A stretch of 64,000 bases of DNA, from assembly GCA_905212635.1 (NCBI GenBank), contig CAJMFH010000004.1, positions 1 through 64,000 of the forward strand, in the 5' to 3' direction. The position numbers and the translations under genes were made by a program. Below, piece by piece: positions 24,143-32,067 of the stretch. The notes beneath the pieces are model-generated. The model worked only from the letters and a program-made list of their open reading frames with translations, made no database searches and was not told the origin of the DNA. Numbering within the stretch: the stretch's first letter is position 1; every line of letters starts with the position of its first letter. Source of the DNA: an uncultured Lachnoclostridium sp. Its GTDB lineage: Bacteria; Bacillota; Clostridia; Lachnospirales; Lachnospiraceae.

Positions 24143-25048
24143 ATGGCAGGACAAGATATCATTGAGGTCATACCGGGAAAATACCGCCCGCTTTTGGAAC
24201 AGAGTCTGCAAGGCAGATGGCAGGCACTTCAGGAAGTACGGTTCCGCATCGGACAGGCGGTAGAATGGTACGATGGGAAAAAGCACCGGCTGGAGGGGAC
24301 GCGGGTGACGCGCATGGATATGAAAGAAATGATGGACTACATGAGTGGGTATTCGCTGTATGCCTTTGAGGATGAAATTTCAAAGGGTTATCTGACGATT
24401 CCGGGGGGACACCGTGTGGGTGTTGCAGGACAAGTTGTCGTCGAAGATGGACAGGTAAAATACATACAAAATATATCCTTTGCCAATATCCGTATTTCGC
24501 ATGAAAAGATCGGGTGTGCGGACAAAATACTGCCGTATTTGTGGCAGGAAAACAGAATTAAAAATACGTTGATAATAGCACCGCCGCGTTGCGGAAAAAC
24601 TACGATACTACGTGATCTTACGAGAAAAATATCGGGAGAATACGCCAAAAAGAACGTCGTGGTTGTGGATGAACGGAGTGAGATTGCCGGGTGCTATCGG
24701 GGAGAACCACAAAAGGATGTGGGACCGCGGACGGATGTGTTGGACCGCTGCCCCAAAGCCGTGGGAATGATGATGGCAGTGCGGAGTCTGTCGCCGGAGG
24801 TACTCGTGGTAGATGAGATCGGGGGAAAGCACGACATACTTGCCTTGCAGGAGGTATTAAAATGTGGGTGCAGTGTGATTGCGACGGCACATGGAGAAAA
24901 ATGGGAAGAATGGAAACGCCGCCCGGACATGCAGGAACTGTTTCAGAAGAGGTACTTTGAATGTTATATTTTATTACAGCAGGGGGAAAAACCGGGACAG
25001 ATTGCCAGTGTGCGGGAAGCAGGGGGAGTGGAATGTTATGATATATAA
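24143..25048 (+). CDS. spoIIIAA: Stage III sporulation protein AA (secretion-type ATPase)
   Basis: 301 residues. ATPase of the SpoIIIA-SpoIIQ channel that links mother cell and forespore. Walker A in APPRCGKTT (about 146-154), Walker B-like VLVVDEIG, and an arginine-rich YKGYLTIPGGHRVGVAG-like N-terminal domain (here SKGYLTIPGGHRVGVAG). Related to type II/IV secretion ATPases. AAGGAGG precedes the ATG. First of eight genes in conserved order; overlaps spoIIIAB by 11 bases. Confidence 0.95.
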   Translation: MAGQDIIEVIPGKYRPLLEQSLQGRWQALQEVRFRIGQAVEWYDGKKHRLEGTRVTRMDMKEMMDYMSGYSLYAFEDEISKGYLTIPGGHRVGVAGQVVVEDGQVKYIQNISFANIRISHEKIGCADKILPYLWQENRIKNTLIIAPPRCGKTTILRDLTRKISGEYAKKNVVVVDERSEIAGCYRGEPQKDVGPRTDVLDRCPKAVGMMMAVRSLSPEVLVVDEIGGKHDILALQEVLKCGCSVIATAHGEKWEEWKRRPDMQELFQKRYFECYILLQQGEKPGQIASVREAGGVECYDI

Positions 25049-25559
25049 GATCGTTGGGAGCCTGATATTGTTAGTGGGGACGGCGGCGCTGGGAATTTAT
25101 TATGCCGGACAGTATATGGAACGGCTGAGGAATCTCATGGAGATGAAAAAAGCTCTGATGCAGATGCAGGGAGAACTTCGTTATCTGCATTCGGCAATGC
25201 CGGATCTGCTGGAAACAATTGGAAAAAGAACGCGGGGTGTATTGAGCCTGTTCTTTCTTTCTCTGGCAAAGGAAATGGACAAAAAAGAACAGGGAGATTT
25301 TGCAAGTCTCTGGTGCAGCCAGATGAAGAAAAAGATTCCGGTTTCTGCGCTGGAACCGGAAGCGAGAAATCTGCTTTTTGAGACGGGGAGGCAGCTTGCG
25401 GACAATGACAGGCAGTCCAAAGAAGAAGGACTTACATTTGCATTAAAACAGCTGGAAGATATGATACACCGGAGAAATAAGGAAAAACAAAACCGGCTGA
25501 AACTATACTATGTCTGCGGTATTATGGTGGGAGCGATGCTTACAATATTGCTTGTATAA
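25038..25559 (+). CDS. spoIIIAB: Stage III sporulation protein AB
   Basis: 173 residues: an N-terminal membrane helix (KIVGSLILLVGTAALGIYYA), a cytoplasmic helical part, and a C-terminal membrane helix (LYYVCGIMVGAMLTILLV). It resembles GspF-like secretion proteins, as expected for SpoIIIAB. The frame is open 53 codons further upstream within spoIIIAA; the ATG at 25038 fits the family N-terminus and the overlap pattern of the operon. Confidence 0.93.
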   Translation: MIYKIVGSLILLVGTAALGIYYAGQYMERLRNLMEMKKALMQMQGELRYLHSAMPDLLETIGKRTRGVLSLFFLSLAKEMDKKEQGDFASLWCSQMKKKIPVSALEPEARNLLFETGRQLADNDRQSKEEGLTFALKQLEDMIHRRNKEKQNRLKLYYVCGIMVGAMLTILLV

Positions 25560-25572
25560 GGAAGGTTTTACA

Positions 25573-25767
25573 GTGGAGATAGGAATTATATTTAAGATCG
25601 CACTTGTGGGAATTCTGGTTACGATATGCAACCAGATCCTGAGACAGTCAGGAAGAGAAGAACAGGCATTTTTGACAAGTCTTGCCGGACTCCTGATCGT
25701 ATTATACTGGGTGATTCCCTATATTGTCGATCTGTTTGAGACGATAGAGAGGTTGTTTGACTTATGA
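25573..25767 (+). CDS. spoIIIAC: Stage III sporulation protein AC
   Basis: 64 residues with two membrane helices, starting at GTG 25573 with AAGGAAGG 7 bases upstream. The sequence (IFKIALVGILVTICNQILRQSGREEQAFLTSLAGLLIVLYWV) is typical of SpoIIIAC. Small integral membrane part of the mother cell-forespore channel. Overlaps spoIIIAD by 4 bases. Confidence 0.93.
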   Translation: MEIGIIFKIALVGILVTICNQILRQSGREEQAFLTSLAGLLIVLYWVIPYIVDLFETIERLFDL

Positions 25768-26144
25768 TTCAGATTGCTTTGTTTGCCATCGCCGGCATGA
25801 TGCTGGCAGTATTTGTGGGAAATATGCACCGTGAGATCGGTATCTGGATTGCCCTTGTCACAGGGGTTATCGTATTTTTTTATGGAATACGGAAATTTGA
25901 ATACATGGTGGACATGTTTCGAATGATGACGGAATATACCGGTATCAAAGAAGAATATATTGCGGTAGTGCTGAAAATGATCGGCATCGCTTATATTTCC
26001 GAATTCACGGCGACACTCTGCAAAGATGCCGGACAGCATGCGATCGCCTGTCAGGTTGATTTCTTTGGAAAAATGAGCATGGTAGTGGTAAGCCTTCCGG
26101 TACTTCAGACCCTTTTGGAAACGATAGGAGAGATGATGCCATGA
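25764..26144 (+). CDS. spoIIIAD: Stage III sporulation protein AD
   Basis: 126 residues, membrane protein with about three to four helices. AYISEFTATLCKDAGQHAIACQVDFFGKM matches the conserved SpoIIIAD region. ATGA overlaps with both neighbours show tight translational coupling. Confidence 0.94.
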   Translation: MIQIALFAIAGMMLAVFVGNMHREIGIWIALVTGVIVFFYGIRKFEYMVDMFRMMTEYTGIKEEYIAVVLKMIGIAYISEFTATLCKDAGQHAIACQVDFFGKMSMVVVSLPVLQTLLETIGEMMP

Positions 26145-27283
26145 GAAAAAAGATGGTACTGATGGTGCTTATCTGCCTCCTATTAGGCGGTGGCAAAGTC
26201 AGTGTTTATGCGGAGACAGAGGACAGGACAAGTTCTGTTTCAGAAGAAATTCAGGAAAGCATTTCTCTGGATGAAATCGATGACAATCTGAAAAGTGACA
26301 GTGAAAACAGAATCCCTTTTTCTTTGTCTGACTATGTCGAAAGAGTATGTCAGGGAGACTGCGAATTGTCCTTTGACACGATTACAGAGTACATAAAAGA
26401 AGGGGCAGTCAGTCAGTGGGATGCCAATAAAACACTGGTATTCCGGCTTTTGATCTATGCTGTTTTGTCAGGAGTATTTTTAAATCTGACAGGAAGCCTG
26501 TATGAAAAGCAATTGGGAGAAAATGGGTTTCATATGCTTTATTTTCTGGTTGTAACAATGCTGCTCTCTGCATTTTATGCAGTTTTTTCTGTGGCAAAAG
26601 AAGTACTCTGGCAGGTGCTTTCCTTTATGAAAACACTGGTGCCTGCTTTTTCACTTGCTCTGACCTGGAGCAGTGGGAGCGCGACCTCTTTTGCGTTTTA
26701 TCAGGCGACGCTGGCAACGATCGGGGTGGCGGAAACATTGATGTATTATTTGTTTTTACCATTTATTCAGATTTATTTTCTGCTGCGGGTATTAAATCCT
26801 CTTTCCGGTGGGAAATTCGATAAACTGGCGGCATTGCTCGAAAGCATTGTGCGAGTGGGAACCAAGATTATATTGGGCATCATGCTTGGACATCAGGGAA
26901 TCAAAGGCCTCCTGATGCCGGCACTCGATCAGGTGAAGCGGGGGGCTGTGTTTCGTGCGGCGGAGAGCATTCCCGGCGTAGGAAATGTGTTTGGCGGTGT
27001 TACCGATACGATCGTGGGGAGCGGGATTCTCATCAAGAGCGCCATTGGCGTCGGAGGGATCATTGCCATCGCTTTGATCTGCCTTCTTCCCCTTTTAAAA
27101 CTCGGGCTGTTTACGTTTCTGTACCGGGTGATCGCGGCATTTTCCCAGCCGGTGGCGGACCGCCGGCTTGTGGCAGTGTTTCAGGGGAGTGCAGACAGCG
27201 GGAAACTGCTGTTTCAACTGGTATTTATGGCAGGGGTGCTTTTTTTATTAACTCTTACCATTATTATTGCGGCGACGAATTAA
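26141..27283 (+). CDS. spoIIIAE: Stage III sporulation protein AE
   Basis: 380 residues: signal peptide (KKMVLMVLICLLLGGGKVSVYAE), a short extracytoplasmic acidic part, then about seven membrane helices. The stretches GLLMPALDQVKRG and IPGVGNVFGGVTDTIVGSGILIKSAIG are hallmarks of SpoIIIAE. A likely membrane component of the sporulation channel. Confidence 0.94.
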   Translation: MRKKMVLMVLICLLLGGGKVSVYAETEDRTSSVSEEIQESISLDEIDDNLKSDSENRIPFSLSDYVERVCQGDCELSFDTITEYIKEGAVSQWDANKTLVFRLLIYAVLSGVFLNLTGSLYEKQLGENGFHMLYFLVVTMLLSAFYAVFSVAKEVLWQVLSFMKTLVPAFSLALTWSSGSATSFAFYQATLATIGVAETLMYYLFLPFIQIYFLLRVLNPLSGGKFDKLAALLESIVRVGTKIILGIMLGHQGIKGLLMPALDQVKRGAVFRAAESIPGVGNVFGGVTDTIVGSGILIKSAIGVGGIIAIALICLLPLLKLGLFTFLYRVIAAFSQPVADRRLVAVFQGSADSGKLLFQLVFMAGVLFLLTLTIIIAATN

Positions 27284-27294
27284 AGGAGGAAAGG

Positions 27295-27612
27295 ATGGAA
27301 CAGATATTTGATATTGTAAAACAGATTACAGGAGTTATGCTTGTTTTTTCCGTACTCCTTCATATTTTTTCCGGATCTTCGTACCGGAGGTATTTCCAGT
27401 TTATGGAAGGACTTCTTATCCTGCTTCTGGCAGCGGCACCGTTATTTCAGCAGTTAAAAAAGGAAGATATCGTGGAGGACTGCTTCCAAAAATATCAGAA
27501 ACAGTGGGAAATGCGGGAAGTTGAGGATGAAATGGAGCGTATCGGGAAACGACGGGAAAACCTTATAACGCAGGAAGGGCAGGCGGTGCAAAATGAAAGA
27601 AACGTGGAGTGA
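27295..27612 (+). CDS. spoIIIAF: Stage III sporulation protein AF, short form
   Basis: 105 residues with two N-terminal membrane helices (QITGVMLVFSVLLHIFSG and FMEGLLILLLAAAPLF) and a charged tail. The Bacillus protein is about twice as long, with a C-terminal extracellular ring-building domain; that domain appears to be missing here. Position between AE and AG and the helices support the identity. GGAGG precedes the ATG. Overlaps spoIIIAG by 20 bases. Confidence 0.85.
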   Translation: MEQIFDIVKQITGVMLVFSVLLHIFSGSSYRRYFQFMEGLLILLLAAAPLFQQLKKEDIVEDCFQKYQKQWEMREVEDEMERIGKRRENLITQEGQAVQNERNVE

Positions 27613-28135
27613 TACGATCAAACAGATGGTAAAAAAGGCAGGAAAAGGAAAAATTTTACTGTTGATCGCAGCCGGTGTGCTGCTGTTGCTGGTGTCTGTA
27701 AAGGACAGCAGCAGACAGGCAGCAGTAACGGAAAAACAGCAGAATACAGCGACGGAACAAAACACTTCGGATGACATGCAGAGATACCGGGAAAAGATGG
27801 AAAAACAGGTAAAAGAGATTCTGGAGCAGGTGGAAGGCGTGGGAAAAGCGGATGTTATGCTGACACTACAGGCGTCGAAAGAAAAGGTAACACTCAAAGA
27901 CAATAAGCAGGACGACACCAAGACGGAAGAAGAAACGGTTCTTTTGGATGGTGAATCCCGCGAATCTTCGCCGTATGTGGTGCAGGAGATCGAACCGCAG
28001 ATCGAAGGAATCGTCGTGGTGTGCAGCGGCGGTGACAGTCCGGCGATGCAGCGTGAAATAATCAGTGCAATTTCGGCATTATTTCCGGTGGAAAGTCATA
28101 AAATTAAAGTAATGAAAAGTAAGGAGGCAAAATAA
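27593..28135 (+). CDS. spoIIIAG: Stage III sporulation protein AG
   Basis: 180 residues. One membrane helix (KILLLIAAGVLLLLVSV, about 20-36), a linker, then an extracytoplasmic ring-building domain: VKEILEQVEGVGKADVMLTL, EIEPQIEGIVVVCSGGDSP. SpoIIIAG oligomerises into a ring in the space between mother cell and forespore. It ends one base before the GTG of spoIIIAH. Confidence 0.93.
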   Translation: MKETWSDTIKQMVKKAGKGKILLLIAAGVLLLLVSVKDSSRQAAVTEKQQNTATEQNTSDDMQRYREKMEKQVKEILEQVEGVGKADVMLTLQASKEKVTLKDNKQDDTKTEEETVLLDGESRESSPYVVQEIEPQIEGIVVVCSGGDSPAMQREIISAISALFPVESHKIKVMKSKEAK

Positions 28136-28810
28136 GTGAAAAAACTTTTGCGAAAAAATCAGATTATTATAACGGCTCTCGTTGTCATGGTTGCTCTTGC
28201 CGGCTATCTGAGCCTTACGGGGGAAGAAGAACTGGCACTGAATCTCACCGGGGACGGGACGACGGCGCAATCCGAGCAGGAGAGTACGAAAAATACGGAG
28301 GAAAATGTAGCAGCGGAAAATGTGGATGACAGCGAGGTGGCAGACATCAGTGACGAGGATACCGCAGGAGAAACCGCAGAACAAGTAGATTCGGAAAATG
28401 TAGCATCCAAAGAAAATGCGGGTGAAGCTGTGCTTGTCAATAATACGGTAAAGGGAGATTATTTTGAATCTGCCAAACTTTCCCGAGAGCAGACGAGAGC
28501 CAAAAACAAAGAAACCCTTTTGGAACTCGTAAACAGCAAGACCGCATCCGATGCGCAGAAAGAAAAGGCGATGAATGAAATCGTTGCCATGACGGCAGTC
28601 AATGAAAAAGAGACAGCGACAGAAAATCTGCTGGCGGCCAAAGGGTTTGATGAGACCGTCGTAACGATCGTCAATGACAGCGTGGATGTTATCGTCAATG
28701 CCGAAGAGCTTACGGAGCAGCAGATCGCACAGATCGAAGATGTGGTGAAAAGAAAAGCAGAATGCACTTCTGATAAAATTGTTATTTCTCCTGTTGGCAA
28801 AAAACAGTAA
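28136..28810 (+). CDS. spoIIIAH: Stage III sporulation protein AH
   Basis: 224 residues from GTG 28136 with AAGGAGG upstream. One membrane helix (IIITALVVMVALAGYLSLT), a Glu/Ala-rich linker of about 80 residues, then a C-terminal EscJ/YscJ-like domain (SREQTRAKNKETLLELVNSKT...). SpoIIIAH binds forespore SpoIIQ across the septal space. No SpoIIQ gene is in the window. Confidence 0.94.
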   Translation: MKKLLRKNQIIITALVVMVALAGYLSLTGEEELALNLTGDGTTAQSEQESTKNTEENVAAENVDDSEVADISDEDTAGETAEQVDSENVASKENAGEAVLVNNTVKGDYFESAKLSREQTRAKNKETLLELVNSKTASDAQKEKAMNEIVAMTAVNEKETATENLLAAKGFDETVVTIVNDSVDVIVNAEELTEQQIAQIEDVVKRKAECTSDKIVISPVGKKQ

Positions 28811-28868
28811 ATGTGGTAAACTAATACTATATAATGTTTTTTAAGGAAAGATAGATGAGGTGACAGAT

Positions 28869-29237
28869 ATGGCAAAAGAAGTATTTGGATCAAAAAACAG
28901 CATCGGGGAAGTGCAGATCGCAAGTGATGTGGTTTCTGCTATCGCAGGGATTTCCGCAGCAGAGGTAGACGGAGTACAGTCTATGGCTGGTGGCAGCATC
29001 AATGATATTGCAGGAAAACTGGGGATGAAAAATTATTCCAAAGGAGTCCGCGTGACAATTGCCGGAGATAAGGCAGCAGTTGAAATTTCCGTCACTTTGA
29101 AATATGGATACAGTATTCCGGAAGTGTCAGAGAAAGTGCAGAAAAAAGTATCACAGGCAATTGAAAACATGACCGGACTGGAAGTGGAAAAAGTCAATGT
29201 CCGTATCGCAGGAATTGCAGCGGAAGAACAGGCATAA
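28869..29237 (+). CDS. Asp23/Gls24 family envelope stress protein
   Basis: 122 residues of the Asp23 family (GEVQIASDVVSAIAGISAAEVDGVQSMAG, KGVRVTIAGDKAAVEISVTLKYGYSIPEV). Family members in Gram-positives relate to cell envelope homeostasis. I chose the ATG at 28869, 8 bases after GAGG; a GTG at 28860 overlaps that site. A TATAAT at 28830 hints at its own promoter after spoIIIAH. In Clostridia this gene commonly sits between spoIIIAH and nusB. Confidence 0.93.
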   Translation: MAKEVFGSKNSIGEVQIASDVVSAIAGISAAEVDGVQSMAGGSINDIAGKLGMKNYSKGVRVTIAGDKAAVEISVTLKYGYSIPEVSEKVQKKVSQAIENMTGLEVEKVNVRIAGIAAEEQA

Positions 29238-29342
29238 TAGAACAGGCACGAAGAGAGTATGCAGCGAAGCGGCTTGAAAAAAAGGCGCTTTGTTGCACTC
29301 TTGTTGTGTCATAAAGGCAAATAAAAAGAAATGAGGACGCAT

Positions 29343-29741
29343 ATGACTAGAAGAGAAATCAGAGAACAGGTTTTTATCTTGTTATTCCAAAGAGAATTTT
29401 ATGGACAGGAACCGTTTGATGAACAAAAAGAAACCTATATGGAAACCGCAGAATGGAAAGAAAAAGATCAGGCATATATCGAGGATCATGTGGCAAAGAT
29501 TGTGGACAAACTTCCGGAGATTGATGACCGGATCTCGGAACATTCCAATGGCTGGAAGATTGACCGGATCGGAAAAGAAGAACTGGCGATCCTGCGTCTG
29601 GCAATTTATGAAGCATTATACGATGAGGAGATTCCGGTCGGAGTCGCTGTCAACGAGGCCGTTGAAATGGCAAAAACATATGGCGAGGACGGCGGAGCTG
29701 CTTTTGTAAATGGAATTTTGGGGAAAATAGTAAATGAATAG
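29343..29741 (+). CDS. nusB: Transcription antitermination factor NusB
   Basis: 132-residue helical RNA-binding protein that joins NusE (S10) on boxA RNA during rRNA transcription. RREIREQVFILLFQREFY at the N-terminus and PVGVAVNEAVEMAKTYGEDGGAAFVNGILGKI at the C-terminus are diagnostic. Start at 29343 follows GAGG by 6 bases. Overlaps xseA by 8 bases. Confidence 0.95.
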   Translation: MTRREIREQVFILLFQREFYGQEPFDEQKETYMETAEWKEKDQAYIEDHVAKIVDKLPEIDDRISEHSNGWKIDRIGKEELAILRLAIYEALYDEEIPVGVAVNEAVEMAKTYGEDGGAAFVNGILGKIVNE

Positions 29742-30960
29742 AGGTCAGGTTTACACCGTATCTGCCGTCAATCAGTACATCAAAATGATGTTTCAGCGAG
29801 AGGAGGCACTTGCGGTTGTATTTGTAAAAGGAGAAATATCGAACTGCAAGTATCACAGCAGCGGGCATATTTATTTTACGTTGAAAGATGCGTCTTCCGC
29901 GATTTCCTGCGTGATGTTTGCAGGTGACCGCAGACGGCTTTCGTTTCGTTTGGAAAATGGACAGGAAGTTTTGATCGGCGGTACGATCAGCGTGTATGAA
30001 CGCGATGGCAGATACCAGCTGTATGCGAAGACCATTCAGCATGCGGGGGAAGGACTGCTGGCAGAAAAATACGAGCAGTTAAAGAAAAAGTTGGAACAAA
30101 AGGGATATTTTGCTGAGGAACACAAAAAACAAATTCCAAAATATGTAAAAAGGGTTGGCGTTGTCACGGCAAAGACCGGGGCAGCCATTCACGATATTAT
30201 GAATATTGCAGCGCGGAGAAATCCGTATGTGCAGTTGATCCTGTATCCGGCAAAGGTGCAGGGAGAAGGAGCCTGCGATACGATCGCAGCCGGAATCCGT
30301 ACTCTGGATGCCATGAATCTGGATGTTATTATCGTTGGACGAGGCGGCGGTTCCATTGAAGACCTATGGGCCTTTAATGAAGAAGTGACGGCAGAGGCGA
30401 TCTATCAATGCCATACCCCGGTTATATCCGCGGTTGGACATGAAACCGACACCACGATCGCGGATTATGTCGCAGACCTGCGTGCTCCGACACCTTCGGC
30501 GGCAGCAGAACTTGCGGTCTATGATGTAGAACATTTGCTGAATCAGATCGCAGATTACCGCGGTTATCTGATCCGAGGAATGAGGGATCGTATCGGCATG
30601 GCAAGAGACCGCATGAAACTTCTGGAGCGGCAGACGAAATTATATCATCCGTCCAATCAGATTGCACAAAACCGGCAGTATATTGCAGATCTGAGTGACC
30701 GGATCACGATGCAGATGACCCGGATGCTCCAGCAGAAACGGCAGGAGCTGCAAGTGCTTTCCGGAAGATTAGACGGGCTGTCACCATTGAAGCGGCTGGA
30801 AAGCGGATTTGCTTATGTGGAAAAAGAAGATGGTGCGATGCTTGACAGTGTTGAGCGCGTGCAAAAAGACGATGTGATCCGTATCTTTGTGGCAGATGGC
30901 AGACTGGAAGCCAAAGTGGTCGCAAAAGAGAAAAATCCGGCTTTGAAAGGGGAAGAATAA
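29734..30960 (+). CDS. xseA: Exodeoxyribonuclease VII large subunit
   Basis: 408 residues. Catalytic subunit of a nuclease that degrades single-stranded DNA. An N-terminal OB fold (VKGEISNCKYHSSGHIYFTLKD) is followed by the catalytic domain (VVTAKTGAAIHDI, VGRGGGSIEDLWAFNEE, VISAVGHETDTTIADYVADLRAPTPSAAAE), a coiled region, and the C-terminal SPLKRLESGFAYV. Small subunit gene follows directly. Confidence 0.96.
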   Translation: MNRGQVYTVSAVNQYIKMMFQREEALAVVFVKGEISNCKYHSSGHIYFTLKDASSAISCVMFAGDRRRLSFRLENGQEVLIGGTISVYERDGRYQLYAKTIQHAGEGLLAEKYEQLKKKLEQKGYFAEEHKKQIPKYVKRVGVVTAKTGAAIHDIMNIAARRNPYVQLILYPAKVQGEGACDTIAAGIRTLDAMNLDVIIVGRGGGSIEDLWAFNEEVTAEAIYQCHTPVISAVGHETDTTIADYVADLRAPTPSAAAELAVYDVEHLLNQIADYRGYLIRGMRDRIGMARDRMKLLERQTKLYHPSNQIAQNRQYIADLSDRITMQMTRMLQQKRQELQVLSGRLDGLSPLKRLESGFAYVEKEDGAMLDSVERVQKDDVIRIFVADGRLEAKVVAKEKNPALKGEE

Positions 30961-31155
30961 ATGGAATTAGAAGAAATTATGGAAAAATTAGAAGAAACCG
31001 TTATGACGATGGAGCATGAAAAACTTTCTCTGGAAGAGGCGTATGCAACTTTTTCCCGGGGAATGAAACTGGTTGTCGAAGGGAACAAAGCCATCGATCA
31101 GGTGGAAAAGAAAGTCAAAGTTTTGATGGAGCAGGAAGCGGAGGAAGAAGAATGA
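30961..31155 (+). CDS. xseB: Exodeoxyribonuclease VII small subunit
   Basis: 64 residues, two-helix protein: LEEIMEKLEETVMTMEHEKLSLEEAYATFSRGM is the XseB signature. It starts at the base after the xseA stop codon and overlaps ispA by 4 bases, so stoichiometric coupled translation is likely. Confidence 0.94.
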   Translation: MELEEIMEKLEETVMTMEHEKLSLEEAYATFSRGMKLVVEGNKAIDQVEKKVKVLMEQEAEEEE

Positions 31156-32048
31156 ATATCGTACAGACATTGAAAGAACGAGCAAAAGAAGCGGAAGATG
31201 TCGTAGTTTCTTATCTTCCGGAAGTAACGGGATATCCAAAAACCGTTTTGGAAGCGATGGAATACAGTGTAGAAGCCGGGGGAAAAAGAATCCGTCCGGT
31301 TTTGATGAGGGAAGTTTATCATATGTGCGGAGGCACGGAGGATTCTTTGATCCATCCTTTTATGGCTGCGATTGAAATGATTCATACGTACTCTCTTGTA
31401 CATGACGATTTGCCGGCGATGGACAACGATGAATACCGCCGCGGAAAATGGACCACACACAAGAAATACGGCGAAGATATGGGGATTCTTGCAGGGGACG
31501 CGTTGTTGAATTATGCTTATGAGACAGCAATTCGAGCATTTGAAGCAGCATCGGCAGAAAATTTGGCACAGACGGCAGCGGCGCTGCGTGTCCTTGCACG
31601 AAAAGCCGGAATCTATGGCATGGTCGGAGGTCAGGTCGTAGATGTGGAAAAAGACGGAAATTTTGTCGATGAGGACATGTTATTGTATGTATATGTAAAT
31701 AAAACATCTGCGCTTTTAGAAAGCTGCTTTATGATTGGAGGAATCCTCGCAGGCTGTACGGTAGAAGAGGTTGAGACATTGGAAAAGAGTGCGCGGAAAC
31801 TTGGCGTGGCATTTCAGATTCAGGATGACATTCTGGATGTGATTGGCGATGAGCAGACGCTTGGAAAACCGGTGGGTTCGGATGAGCGGAATGAAAAGAC
31901 AACGTATGTGTCGATCCACGGACTGGAAAATGCAAAAGCAAAGGTAAAACAATATACCGAGCAATCCATTGAACTGCTTCAGGCATTTGAAGGAGAAAAG
32001 GATTTTCTTACCGGACTTATGACATGGATGATTGACCGCGACAAATAA
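31152..32048 (+). CDS. ispA: Polyprenyl (farnesyl) diphosphate synthase
   Basis: 298 residues. It condenses isopentenyl diphosphate with allylic diphosphates, mainly to farnesyl diphosphate. Both aspartate-rich motifs are present: HDDLPAMDND and QDDILDVIGD. GGKRIRP binds diphosphate. Next to dxs, which makes the first intermediate of the same isoprenoid pathway. Confidence 0.94.
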   Translation: MNIVQTLKERAKEAEDVVVSYLPEVTGYPKTVLEAMEYSVEAGGKRIRPVLMREVYHMCGGTEDSLIHPFMAAIEMIHTYSLVHDDLPAMDNDEYRRGKWTTHKKYGEDMGILAGDALLNYAYETAIRAFEAASAENLAQTAAALRVLARKAGIYGMVGGQVVDVEKDGNFVDEDMLLYVYVNKTSALLESCFMIGGILAGCTVEEVETLEKSARKLGVAFQIQDDILDVIGDEQTLGKPVGSDERNEKTTYVSIHGLENAKAKVKQYTEQSIELLQAFEGEKDFLTGLMTWMIDRDK

Positions 32049-32067
32049 CAGAGAAAAGAGTGACAGA

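Noticed and set aside
24879..25037. Longer start for SpoIIIAB
   Set aside because: The extra 53 codons lie inside spoIIIAA in another frame and do not match the SpoIIIAB family N-terminus.
29240..29320. Terminator after asp23
   Set aside because: AAGCGGCTT and AAGGCGCTTT pair poorly and no T run follows, so I did not call it.
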